Shown here: positions 7,036 through 12,658 of the stretch, one piece after another
Numbering within the stretch: the first letter of the stretch is position 1
Layout: every line of letters begins with the position of its first letter
Assembly: GCA_900767495.1 (NCBI GenBank)
Contig: CAAFZH010000085.1
Span: forward strand, 1-20,854
DNA from: Clostridia bacterium
GTDB taxonomy: Bacteria > Bacillota > Clostridia > Christensenellales > Borkfalkiaceae
Reading direction: 5' to 3'
Length of the DNA: 20,854 bases
Program-made: the position numbers and the translations under genes
Notes under the pieces: model-generated
Seen by the model: only the letters and a program-made list of their open reading frames with translations
Databases searched by the model: none
What the model was told of the DNA's origin: nothing

Positions 7036-7902
7036 ATGAAAAGAGATTTTAACGAGTGGCTTAAAAAGTTCAGGTATAGTATTTGCGATTATAAATACTA
7101 TGTGGACTTTGGTAAAGTTTACGGTAACGTAGATAAAATAAAAGTAGAATTAAATATTCTCAATTCGCTCATAGGCTCTGAAAATATTGAAGATGATTTT
7201 AGAAATCTCGTAGCAAAGTATCCCGAAACGTTAAAATGCGTTCCGATTTTGCTTGCCGTTCGCGGTCGCGAAATATACGCTATCGACGGCGACGGAGAGT
7301 ATTTCTTTAATTTTGTCAAACCTGACCGCACTATCGACGAATACGTTTCCTTTATGAATAAAACGGGGTTGTTTACGCTTATTTCGGAGCGTATAATAAA
7401 TAACCTCGTCGATTACGTTACGGGCGTTGAAGTTGGTTTGGATAGTAACGGAAGAAAGAATCGCGGCGGGCATTTAATGGAGAATCTGGTTGAATCGTAT
7501 TTAGTTAAGGCGGGATTTAGTAAGGGCGTGGATTACTTTAAAGAAATGTATCTTTCGGATGTAGAAAAAAGATTCGGTCTTAATTTGTCCGCATTGTCGA
7601 ATAACGGAAAGACTAAAAAAAGATTTGATTTCGTCGTAAAAGGTAAAAATACGGTTTACGCTATCGAAACTAACTTTTACAGCGGTAAAGGCGGCGGCTC
7701 GAAACTTAACGAAACGGCGAGAAGTTATAAAACTATTGCGTTGGAGGCTAAAAATATAGATGGTTTTGCGTTTGTTTGGTTTACGGACGGGCAAAGTTGG
7801 AAATCCGCAAGACACAATCTCGAAGAAACTTTCGACGTTTTAGATAATATGTATTGTATAGCCGATCTTGAAAACGGCGTAATTAAAGAACTTTTCAAAT
7901 AA
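7036..7902 (+). CDS. dpnB: DpnII/MboI-type restriction endonuclease (GATC)
   Basis: A 288-aa protein matching the DpnII family in length and motifs. The family block GLDSNGRKNRGGHLMENLVE lies at 134-153. The PD-(D/E)XK-like active site follows: FDFVV (D198), IETNFYSGKGGGSKLNETA (210-228; E211 with GSKLNE), and ARSYK (228-232). Such enzymes cut unmethylated GATC in double-stranded DNA. An SD (GAGGAG, 7022-7027) overlaps the stop of the methyltransferase gene, and the next methyltransferase gene begins 1 nt after its own stop. The order methyltransferase, nuclease, methyltransferase favours modification before cutting. The reading frame is intact, so an active enzyme is expected. Confidence 0.9.
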   Translation: MKRDFNEWLKKFRYSICDYKYYVDFGKVYGNVDKIKVELNILNSLIGSENIEDDFRNLVAKYPETLKCVPILLAVRGREIYAIDGDGEYFFNFVKPDRTIDEYVSFMNKTGLFTLISERIINNLVDYVTGVEVGLDSNGRKNRGGHLMENLVESYLVKAGFSKGVDYFKEMYLSDVEKRFGLNLSALSNNGKTKKRFDFVVKGKNTVYAIETNFYSGKGGGSKLNETARSYKTIALEAKNIDGFAFVWFTDGQSWKSARHNLEETFDVLDNMYCIADLENGVIKELFK

Positions 7903-7903
7903 T

Positions 7904-8647
7904 ATGTCGAAGAAGAAAATTCCGCTGCAACCCGAAAATTTTGAACTTGAAACAAATACTGTGTGGTCTTTTCCCGATCGCGGCAAGTGGGCGACGCACG
8001 ACGCCAAATATCGCGGAAATTGGTCGCCTTACATTCCTCGCAATTTAATTTTGCGTTACTCGAAGGAAAACGATATGATTTTAGATCAGTTTGTGGGCGG
8101 CGGGACTACTGCCGTTGAGGCAAAATTGACGAATAGGAATTTTATCGGCGTGGATATTAACCCCGATGCCGTTAAAATAACCGAAAACAAGTTGGGTTTC
8201 GAGTGCGAATATAGTCCGGAAATTGAAATTTTTCAAGGCGACGCCCGAAATCTGACGAGTATTGCCGACGAGTCGATAGACCTTATTTGTACGCATCCGC
8301 CGTATGCGGATATAATTCGTTATAGCGAAAGCATTGACGGCGATATGTCGCTTATGCCGATAAAAGAATTTTTATTTGAAATCGGCAAGGTCGCCGAAGA
8401 GTGTTACAGGGTGTTAAAAAAGGATAAGTTTTGTGCGATACTTATGGGTGATACCCGAAAAAACGGTATGGTAAAACCGCTCGCCTTTGAAACAATGCGA
8501 GTTTTTGAAATGGCAGGTTTTAAAACCAAAGAGATTATCATAAAAGAACAACATAACTGTAAAGCGACGGGCTATTGGAAAACGAACAGTATAAAGTTCA
8601 ATTTTCTGTTACTCGCACACGAGTACTTGTTCGTGTTCAAAAAATAA
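7904..8647 (+). CDS. Second DNA methyltransferase of the cassette (N4/N6 type)
   Basis: A 247-aa SAM-dependent amino-methyltransferase. The order of motifs is a motif X-like N-terminus (WSFPDRGKWATHDAKYRGNW, 21-40), motif I DQFVGGGTTAVEA (61-73), acidic GVDINP (82-87), QGDA (111-114), then the catalytic THPPY (130-134) and a C-terminal half. The I-before-IV order differs from DpnA/M2.DpnII, the usual second enzyme of DpnII systems, in which DPPY comes first. A (T/S)-x-PPY motif occurs in N4-cytosine and some N6-adenine enzymes, so the modified base is uncertain. It starts 1 nt after the nuclease stop, so it is surely coexpressed. It may extend protection, for instance to hemimethylated or single-stranded DNA, or recognise another sequence (inference). 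No SD is evident; reinitiation is likely. Confidence 0.75.
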   Translation: MSKKKIPLQPENFELETNTVWSFPDRGKWATHDAKYRGNWSPYIPRNLILRYSKENDMILDQFVGGGTTAVEAKLTNRNFIGVDINPDAVKITENKLGFECEYSPEIEIFQGDARNLTSIADESIDLICTHPPYADIIRYSESIDGDMSLMPIKEFLFEIGKVAEECYRVLKKDKFCAILMGDTRKNGMVKPLAFETMRVFEMAGFKTKEIIIKEQHNCKATGYWKTNSIKFNFLLLAHEYLFVFKK

Positions 8648-8651
8648 TCTG

Positions 8652-8873
8652 TTATAACGGGTAACGGTCTTCTATTACGTAATCGAGTCCCGCCTCTTCG
8701 GCCTCGTCCCACAACTGTATAATTTCAAGACACTCTACGAGTGCCGTTTTTTCGCCATACGAAAAATCGTCGTTTTCGATATCTTTAACGTCGTTTAATT
8801 CATCAAGATATTCTTCAATTTTGCTTTTTAAATACATAAGGGTTTTTCTTGCGTTTCTGTCGGTTTCATCCAT
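8652..8873 (-). CDS. Small acidic protein, unknown function
   Basis: A 73-aa acidic, mostly helical protein, with a conserved-looking end (YGEKTALVECLEIIQLWDEA, then LDYVIEDRYPL). Short proteins with this kind of ending are, as I recall, annotated as hypothetical in Clostridia. I chose the ATG at 8873. A longer TTG-start version at 8924 would begin inside the spacer of its own promoter (TTGACA-N18-TATACT), so it would not be in the transcript. The gene converges on the cassette methyltransferase with a 4-bp gap and diverges from the small HTH-like gene at 8987. No signal peptide or membrane helix is seen. Size, charge and position would fit a modulator of a neighbour, but nothing demonstrates it. 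Confidence 0.6.
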   Translation of the reverse strand: MDETDRNARKTLMYLKSKIEEYLDELNDVKDIENDDFSYGEKTALVECLEIIQLWDEAEEAGLDYVIEDRYPL

Positions 8874-8904
8874 ATTTCGTGCTTGACCATCTTTAAAATC
8901 TTCT

Positions 8905-8934
8905 AGTATATTGTACCACCGCAAGCCGTGTCAA
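8905..8934 (-). promoter_or_regulatory. Sigma-A promoter of the small acidic gene
   Basis: On the minus strand: consensus TTGACA (8934-8929), 18 bp, TATACT (8910-8905). Its -35 box overlaps the left end of the dyad at 8933-8957. Confidence 0.65.
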
Positions 8935-8957
8935 AATTTCCAAAATTTGGAAATTTT
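8933..8957. promoter_or_regulatory. Candidate operator: perfect 10-bp dyad between divergent promoters
   Basis: AAAATTTCCA (8933-8942), 5 bp, TGGAAATTTT (8948-8957): perfect arms with an AT-rich centre. The left end overlaps the -35 of the minus promoter. The right end falls where the -35 of the plus gene's promoter would be (8952-8957), where no good -35 hexamer exists. One protein bound here could control both genes. The regulator is unknown; the HTH-like product of the adjacent gene is a candidate. Confidence 0.6.
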
Positions 8958-8971
8958 AAAGTTTTCATATA

Positions 8972-8980
8972 TGCTAGAAT
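8972..8980 (+). promoter_or_regulatory. Extended -10 promoter with no leader
   Basis: TGC-TAGAAT (TAGAAT at 8975-8980) is an extended -10 element. Normal spacing puts the transcription start at about 8987, exactly the A of the ATG. There is no good -35 and no SD. Confidence 0.55.
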
Positions 8981-8986
8981 ATACAT

Positions 8987-9340
8987 ATGAGTAAATTCCA
9001 ACTAAAAACCTTGGAAAACCTTGTCGCGAAAGAATTACGCAAGTCGGATTCGGGTTACAAGATACATTCCGCATACGCCCGGGCGGTAGACCATTTCGCC
9101 GACGAGGCTTATCTGAGCGGCGTCGAACACGATAAAATAATCAAGCGTATATACGAACGCAATTATTACGACAATAAATCGTCGCGCGCTTTATCTCTGG
9201 AATTGTGCCTTAATACCAAAACGCTTTTGACTTATCGGCGTAATTATTTAAAAATCATTGCCAGACATTATTTCGATCTGACCGCCCCTACGGAAAACGA
9301 CCTTAATATGTTATACGAAGAACTGATCAGCAATAAATGA
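8987..9340 (+). CDS. Small HTH-like protein, possible transcription regulator
   Basis: A 117-aa basic, fully helical protein without membrane segments. Residues 66-95 (RALSLELCLNTKTLLTYRRN, then a basic helix) resemble the helix-turn-helix of sigma-70 region 4 or phage ArpU-type regulators. Residues 1-60 are helical with several charged positions. I do not recognise the family with confidence. The ATG at 8987 lies 6 nt after an extended -10 box, so the mRNA should be leaderless. The gene diverges from the small acidic gene across a dyad operator candidate and ends before a very stable hairpin. Autoregulation through that dyad is an inference from layout only. Confidence 0.6.
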   Translation: MSKFQLKTLENLVAKELRKSDSGYKIHSAYARAVDHFADEAYLSGVEHDKIIKRIYERNYYDNKSSRALSLELCLNTKTLLTYRRNYLKIIARHYFDLTAPTENDLNMLYEELISNK

Positions 9341-9350
9341 AAAATTATAA

Positions 9351-9390
9351 GCCGCCGAGGGCGTTTAATTCGCCCTCGGCGGCTATATTA
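9351..9390 (+). terminator. Very stable 13-bp hairpin terminator
   Basis: GCCGCCGAGGGCG (9351-9363), loop TTTAATT, CGCCCTCGGCGGC (9371-9383): perfect 13-bp GC-rich stem starting 10 nt after the stop at 9340. The following tract is TATATTA rather than a pure T run; on the other strand the hairpin is followed by TTATAATTTTT, so it may act in both directions. Confidence 0.75.
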
Positions 9391-9431
9391 AAAATATCAT
9401 TGTAAATTCACCCGAGGAGCGCGCATTGCGC

Positions 9432-9460
9432 TTGACATTATATAAAAAATGCCGTATAAT
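9432..9460 (+). promoter_or_regulatory. Consensus sigma-A promoter of the FAD protein gene
   Basis: TTGACA (9432-9437), 17 bp, TATAAT (9455-9460): a perfect match. A small dyad AGCGC-GCATT-GCGCT (9418-9432) touches the -35 box and might be an operator. AGGAGG (9474-9479) precedes the ATG at 9490. Confidence 0.85.
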
Positions 9461-9489
9461 TAGTCTTTCGGAGAGGAGGTCGTTTTTTT

Positions 9490-10860
9490 ATGAATAATAA
9501 TAGGTACGACGTAATCATCGTAGGCGCGGGTCCGGGCGGAATTTACGCTGCTTACGAACTTTGCGACAAGGGCTTAAAAATAGCCGTTTTCGAGGCGGGA
9601 CATCCGTTGAATAAAAGAAAATGCCCCATAGACGGTAAAAATATTAAATCCTGCATCAACTGTAAAACCTGTTCCATAATGTCGGGTTTCGGCGGCGCGG
9701 GCGCGTTTTCGGACGGCAAGTATAACATTACCAACGATTTCGGCGGCAGTCTGCACGAGCATATCGGCAAGCAGGAAGCAATAGAACTCATGCGCTACGT
9801 AGACGATATAAACATGCGCTACGGCGGCAAAGGTACTAAAATGTATTCCACCGCGGGTACGAGGTTCAGTAAAATCTGTCTGCAGAACAAACTCAACCTT
9901 TTAAACGCGCAGGTTCGCCACCTGGGTACGGATAAAAACTACGTCGTACTCGAAAATTTGTATAACGAACTCAAAGAAAAAGTCGATTTTTACTTTGAAA
10001 CGCCCGTTTCGGCGATAGAAACCGTCGGCGAAAAATTTAAAATCACCGCCAAGGGCGAAGAATACGTTTGCGATAAGTGCATAGTTTCGGTAGGTCGGAG
10101 CGGCAGCAAATGGATGGAGCAGGTATGTAAATCGCTCGGCATAGGCACGCTTTCCAACCGCGTGGACATAGGCGTGAGAGTGGAACTCGACGCCGAAATT
10201 TTCGAGCATTTAACCGACGAACTGTACGAGAGCAAGATTGTCTACCGTACCGAGAAGTTCGAGGATAAAGTTCGCACTTTCTGTATGAATCCGCACGGAA
10301 TAGTCGTAAACGAAAACACCAACGGCATAGTAACCGTAAACGGACACAGTTTCGAGGGCGACGATAAAAAGACGGGCAACACCAATTTCGCGTTGCTCGT
10401 GTCCAAGCATTTTTCCGAGCCGTTCAAGGACAGTAACGGCTACGGCGAAAGCATAGCGCGCCTTTCCAATATGCTCGGCGGAGGCGTTATCGTACAAAAA
10501 TTCGGCGATCTCGTCCGCGGAAGAAGAAGTACCGTTAAGCGTATAGAAGAAGGACTCGTTACGCCCACTTTGTCGGCAACTCCCGGCGATCTGAGCCTGG
10601 TACTTCCCAAACGTATTCTCGACGGAATTATAGAGATGATTTACGCGCTCGATAAAGTCGCGCCCGGCACGGCTAACGACGATACGCTTTTGTACGGCGT
10701 AGAGGTCAAGTTCTATAATATGGAAGTCGATATAGACGAAAATCTCGAAACCAAGTATAAAGGACTTTATATCATAGGCGACGGCAGCGGCGTAACGCAC
10801 TCTTTGTCGCACGCGTCGGCAAGCGGCGTATTCGTTGCCCGCCGCATTTTAGGCGAATAA
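9490..10860 (+). CDS. FAD-dependent oxidoreductase, COG2509 type
   Basis: A 456-aa flavoprotein. The N-terminal dinucleotide fold DVIIVGAGPGGIYAAYEL (7-24) binds FAD, with the ribose-binding acidic residue in VFEAGH. The block GFGGAGAFSDGKYN (66-79) is characteristic of the uncharacterised COG2509 dehydrogenases. Just before it lie four cysteines, C45 (RKCP), C55, C58 and C61 (CINCKTC). The C-terminus KGLYIIGDGSGVTHSLSHAS (about 424-443) is the FAD-closing motif of the family. The reaction is unknown; relatives are annotated as NAD(P)/FAD-dependent dehydrogenases. No export signal is seen, so it is cytoplasmic. Expression should be high, given a perfect promoter and AGGAGG. The isomerase-like gene follows after 26 bp and is probably cotranscribed. 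Confidence 0.85.
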   Translation: MNNNRYDVIIVGAGPGGIYAAYELCDKGLKIAVFEAGHPLNKRKCPIDGKNIKSCINCKTCSIMSGFGGAGAFSDGKYNITNDFGGSLHEHIGKQEAIELMRYVDDINMRYGGKGTKMYSTAGTRFSKICLQNKLNLLNAQVRHLGTDKNYVVLENLYNELKEKVDFYFETPVSAIETVGEKFKITAKGEEYVCDKCIVSVGRSGSKWMEQVCKSLGIGTLSNRVDIGVRVELDAEIFEHLTDELYESKIVYRTEKFEDKVRTFCMNPHGIVVNENTNGIVTVNGHSFEGDDKKTGNTNFALLVSKHFSEPFKDSNGYGESIARLSNMLGGGVIVQKFGDLVRGRRSTVKRIEEGLVTPTLSATPGDLSLVLPKRILDGIIEMIYALDKVAPGTANDDTLLYGVEVKFYNMEVDIDENLETKYKGLYIIGDGSGVTHSLSHASASGVFVARRILGE

Positions 10861-10886
10861 TTTACGGGCAATTTACGCCGGATTTT

Positions 10887-11672
10887 ATGAGAGAACTTAT
10901 ACAGTGTCTGCAATTAAGTAATCAGACCGTAACCGAAAAACAAACGATAGAGGCCATAAAAAACGCGGGTTTTAACGGAGCGTTCGTGCAGTGGTATAAC
11001 GATTCGACTTTGGAGTATAAAATCGAACTCGTAAAGGCGTGTCGCGCGGCGGGGTTAAAAGTCCCGTTTGCTCATTTGGGTTACGACAGAATAAACGAGA
11101 TTTGGAAAGCCGACGGCGCGGGCGACGAGGTTTTAAGCGGCTTTATCCGCGATTTACAAACGTTGTCCAACCTTGGCGTGCCGAAAGCGTTGGTACACGT
11201 AAGCAGTAGCGAGCATCCGCCAAAGACGAGCGAAATCGGGGTGGAACGATACGAAAAACTGTGCGTCGAGGCGAAAAAACTCGGCGTGCGCATACTGTTT
11301 GAAAATAATAAGGTGAAAGGTTATCTCGAATATATTTTCGAGCGGTTAAACGCCGACAATACGGGCATTTGTCTTGATGCAGGGCATTGCCACGCGCATT
11401 TTAAGGATGATTTTCCGTGGGAAACGCTCGGCGAAAAGATAGAGGAACTGCATCTGCACGATAACGACGGCAGTTGCGACCAACATTTTTTGCCGTTTGA
11501 CGGCAGCGTCCCGTGGGAATTTTATATCCGCGAATTAAAAAAATGCGGGTATAGCGGCGCGATAACCCTTGAAAGCCGTTATTACGACAAATATTTAACC
11601 GAAAGCGTAGAAGATTTTTATAAAACGGCTTACGAAAGAGCAAAAACTCTTCGTGCCGCATTTGAAAAGTGA
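10887..11672 (+). CDS. Sugar phosphate isomerase/epimerase-like TIM barrel protein
   Basis: A 261-aa protein of the xylose-isomerase-like TIM barrel (AP endonuclease 2) superfamily. The likely metal ligands lie at the expected strand ends: ILFEN (E139), ICLDAGHCH (D164, H167), ELHLHDND (H189 and H191), H200 in CDQHFLPFDG, and E229 in AITLESR. The family includes inosose dehydratases, hydroxypyruvate isomerases, tagatose epimerases and endonuclease IV; this short form is usually annotated only as sugar phosphate isomerase/epimerase, and the substrate is unknown. No good SD precedes the ATG. The gene lies 26 bp after the FAD gene and ends before a clear terminator, which closes the two-gene unit. 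Confidence 0.82.
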   Translation: MRELIQCLQLSNQTVTEKQTIEAIKNAGFNGAFVQWYNDSTLEYKIELVKACRAAGLKVPFAHLGYDRINEIWKADGAGDEVLSGFIRDLQTLSNLGVPKALVHVSSSEHPPKTSEIGVERYEKLCVEAKKLGVRILFENNKVKGYLEYIFERLNADNTGICLDAGHCHAHFKDDFPWETLGEKIEELHLHDNDGSCDQHFLPFDGSVPWEFYIRELKKCGYSGAITLESRYYDKYLTESVEDFYKTAYERAKTLRAAFEK

Positions 11673-11688
11673 GCATTAAAATTTTAAG

Positions 11689-11717
11689 AAAAAAGCCGCA
11701 GAAAATGCGGCTTTTTT
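11689..11717 (+). terminator. Rho-independent terminator
   Basis: AAAAAAGCCGCA (11689-11700), loop GAAAA, TGCGGCTTTTTT (11706-11717). A textbook terminator, and usable in both directions since A and T runs flank the stem. Confidence 0.9.
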
Positions 11718-11810
11718 CGTAGTTATCGGGTTTAAGGTAAAACATTATAAAAATCGTGGTGCGTTTAAATTTCCGTGTCATTGCGAGCCGCAGGCGCGGC
11801 TGAATTTCCG

Positions 11811-11933
11811 TGTCATTGCGAGCATAGCGTGGCAATCCTTGTTTTTGCTGTCATTGCGAGCCGTAGGCGCGGCAATCCCCCGGAATAAAGTACGTCATAT
11901 TGAGCGCAAGCGAAATATCCCACCGAACTATCG
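11811..11933 (+). repeat. Composite hairpin repeat, copy 1
   Basis: The order is module A (tgtcattgcgag-core-ggcaatcc), linker ttgtttttgctg, module A again, linker cccggaataaagta, then module B (cgtcatattgagcg...ccgaactatcg, 11893-11933). The A cores differ (catagcgt versus ccgtaggcgc), while flanks and linkers are almost constant. Confidence 0.75.
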
Positions 11934-11948
11934 ACTTGCTTAATAAAC

Positions 11949-12072
11949 TGTCTTTGCGAGCGTGCCGCGGCAATCCTTGTTTTCGCTGTCATTGCGAGCC
12001 GCAGGCGCGGCAATCCCCCGGAATAAAGCACGTCATATTGAGCGCAAGCGAAATATTCCCCCCGAACCATCG
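11949..12072 (+). repeat. Composite hairpin repeat, copy 2
   Basis: Same A-linker-A-linker-B order as copy 1, beginning tgtctttgcgag and ending with module B at 12031-12072. The A cores are cgtgccgc and ccgcaggcgc. It starts 15 bp after copy 1. Confidence 0.75.
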
Positions 12073-12087
12073 TAATACTCATTATAT

Positions 12088-12166
12088 CGTCTTTGCAAGC
12101 GTGCCGCGGCAAACCTTGTTTTTGCTGTCATTGCGAGGGAGCGTAGCGACCGCGGCAATCCCCTCG
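12088..12166 (+). repeat. Composite hairpin repeat, copy 3 (partial)
   Basis: A-linker-A without module B. The second A has an enlarged core (ggagcgtagcgaccgc). It ends at ccctcgaagaac, after which AT-rich unique sequence begins. Confidence 0.65.
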
Positions 12167-12238
12167 AAGAACTGATATGTCAACGTACTTTACACAACTA
12201 TTCAAATATAAAAAAATAATGATAAAATTGCGAATTGG

Positions 12239-12267
12239 TTGACACAAAATATTATATATGATACAAT
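12239..12267 (+). promoter_or_regulatory. Strong sigma-A promoter of the polysaccharide operon
   Basis: TTGACA (12239-12244), 17 bp, TACAAT (12262-12267). It points at the operon, whose first ATG is at 12659, giving a leader of about 385 nt that includes a 12-bp inverted repeat and composite repeat copy 4. No closer promoter was found. Confidence 0.65.
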
Positions 12268-12365
12268 TAACCATATAACGATAGATAAAAGGCGTACTAT
12301 ACCTAAAATATGGCAATAAAGGCATAAAATAAAAATTTAAATTACTAAATTGCTAATTTTAATTT

Positions 12366-12402
12366 GTTTTGCGGTATAAAAATTACCAATATGCCGCAAA
12401 AC
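12366..12402 (+). promoter_or_regulatory. Leader hairpin of the polysaccharide operon
   Basis: GTTTTGCGGTAT (12366-12377) pairs with ATGCCGCAAAAC (12391-12402), with one G-U pair and a 13-nt loop. No T run follows, so it is not a simple terminator. It could be a processive antitermination or mRNA-stability structure (inference). Confidence 0.4.
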
Positions 12403-12443
12403 GCCAAAATGCCGCGCGGCGTGTTCGCCATTTATTGTCTCTT

Positions 12444-12465
12444 GCTTCCTCCTTCGGGGGAAGTG
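12444..12465 (+). repeat. 22-nt fragment of the palindromic element
   Basis: These 22 nt are identical to 237-258 in the right arm of the element at 135-279 and fold into a cttcctcc-ttc-gggggaag hairpin. Confidence 0.6.
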
Positions 12466-12477
12466 AGGTTTGTTTTT

Positions 12478-12598
12478 TGTCTTTGCAAGCGTAGCGTGGC
12501 AATCCTTGTTTTCGCTGTCATTGCGAGCATAGCGTGGCAATCCCCCGGAATAAAGTACGTCATATTGAGCGTCAGCGAAATATCCCACCGAACTATCG
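12478..12598 (+). repeat. Composite hairpin repeat, copy 4
   Basis: A-linker-A-linker-B as in copies 1 and 2, with module B at 12558-12598. The A cores are cgtagcgt and catagcgt. It lies in the transcribed leader of the polysaccharide operon, 60 bp before the first gene. Confidence 0.75.
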
Positions 12599-12658
12599 CC
12601 ACCGCTCTGCCACCGCCACCACTGCAAAAATCAGAGAAACATAAAACAAGAGAAACAA

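Larger units (their letters stand above)
11718..12658. other. Gene-free repeat-rich gap before the polysaccharide operon
   Basis: This stretch of 941 bases holds no credible gene. Open frames within it translate hairpin repeats. It contains a lone repeat near 11777-11806, three composite repeat copies between 11811 and about 12166, an AT-rich segment with a strong promoter (12239-12267), a 12-bp inverted repeat (12366-12402), a 22-nt fragment of the palindromic element (12444-12465), and a fourth composite copy (12478-12598). Confidence 0.7.

Noticed and set aside
5956..8647. Depletion of GATC sites as a sign of active restriction
   Set aside because: GATC occurs in both host and cassette genes, for example at 4560, 6483 and 9325. 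No count against expectation was possible, so nothing is claimed.
8874..8924. Upstream TTG start for the small acidic protein
   Set aside because: It falls between the -35 and -10 boxes of the gene's own promoter, so it would not be transcribed from it.
11813..12175. Open frames on both strands through the composite repeats
   Set aside because: Their translations are low-complexity copies of the repeat sequence, with no ribosome site.
11811..12598. Possible CRISPR array in the repeat-rich gap
   Set aside because: Repeats are not regularly spaced, the sequences between them are repeats too, and no cas gene is present. They are dispersed hairpin repeats.
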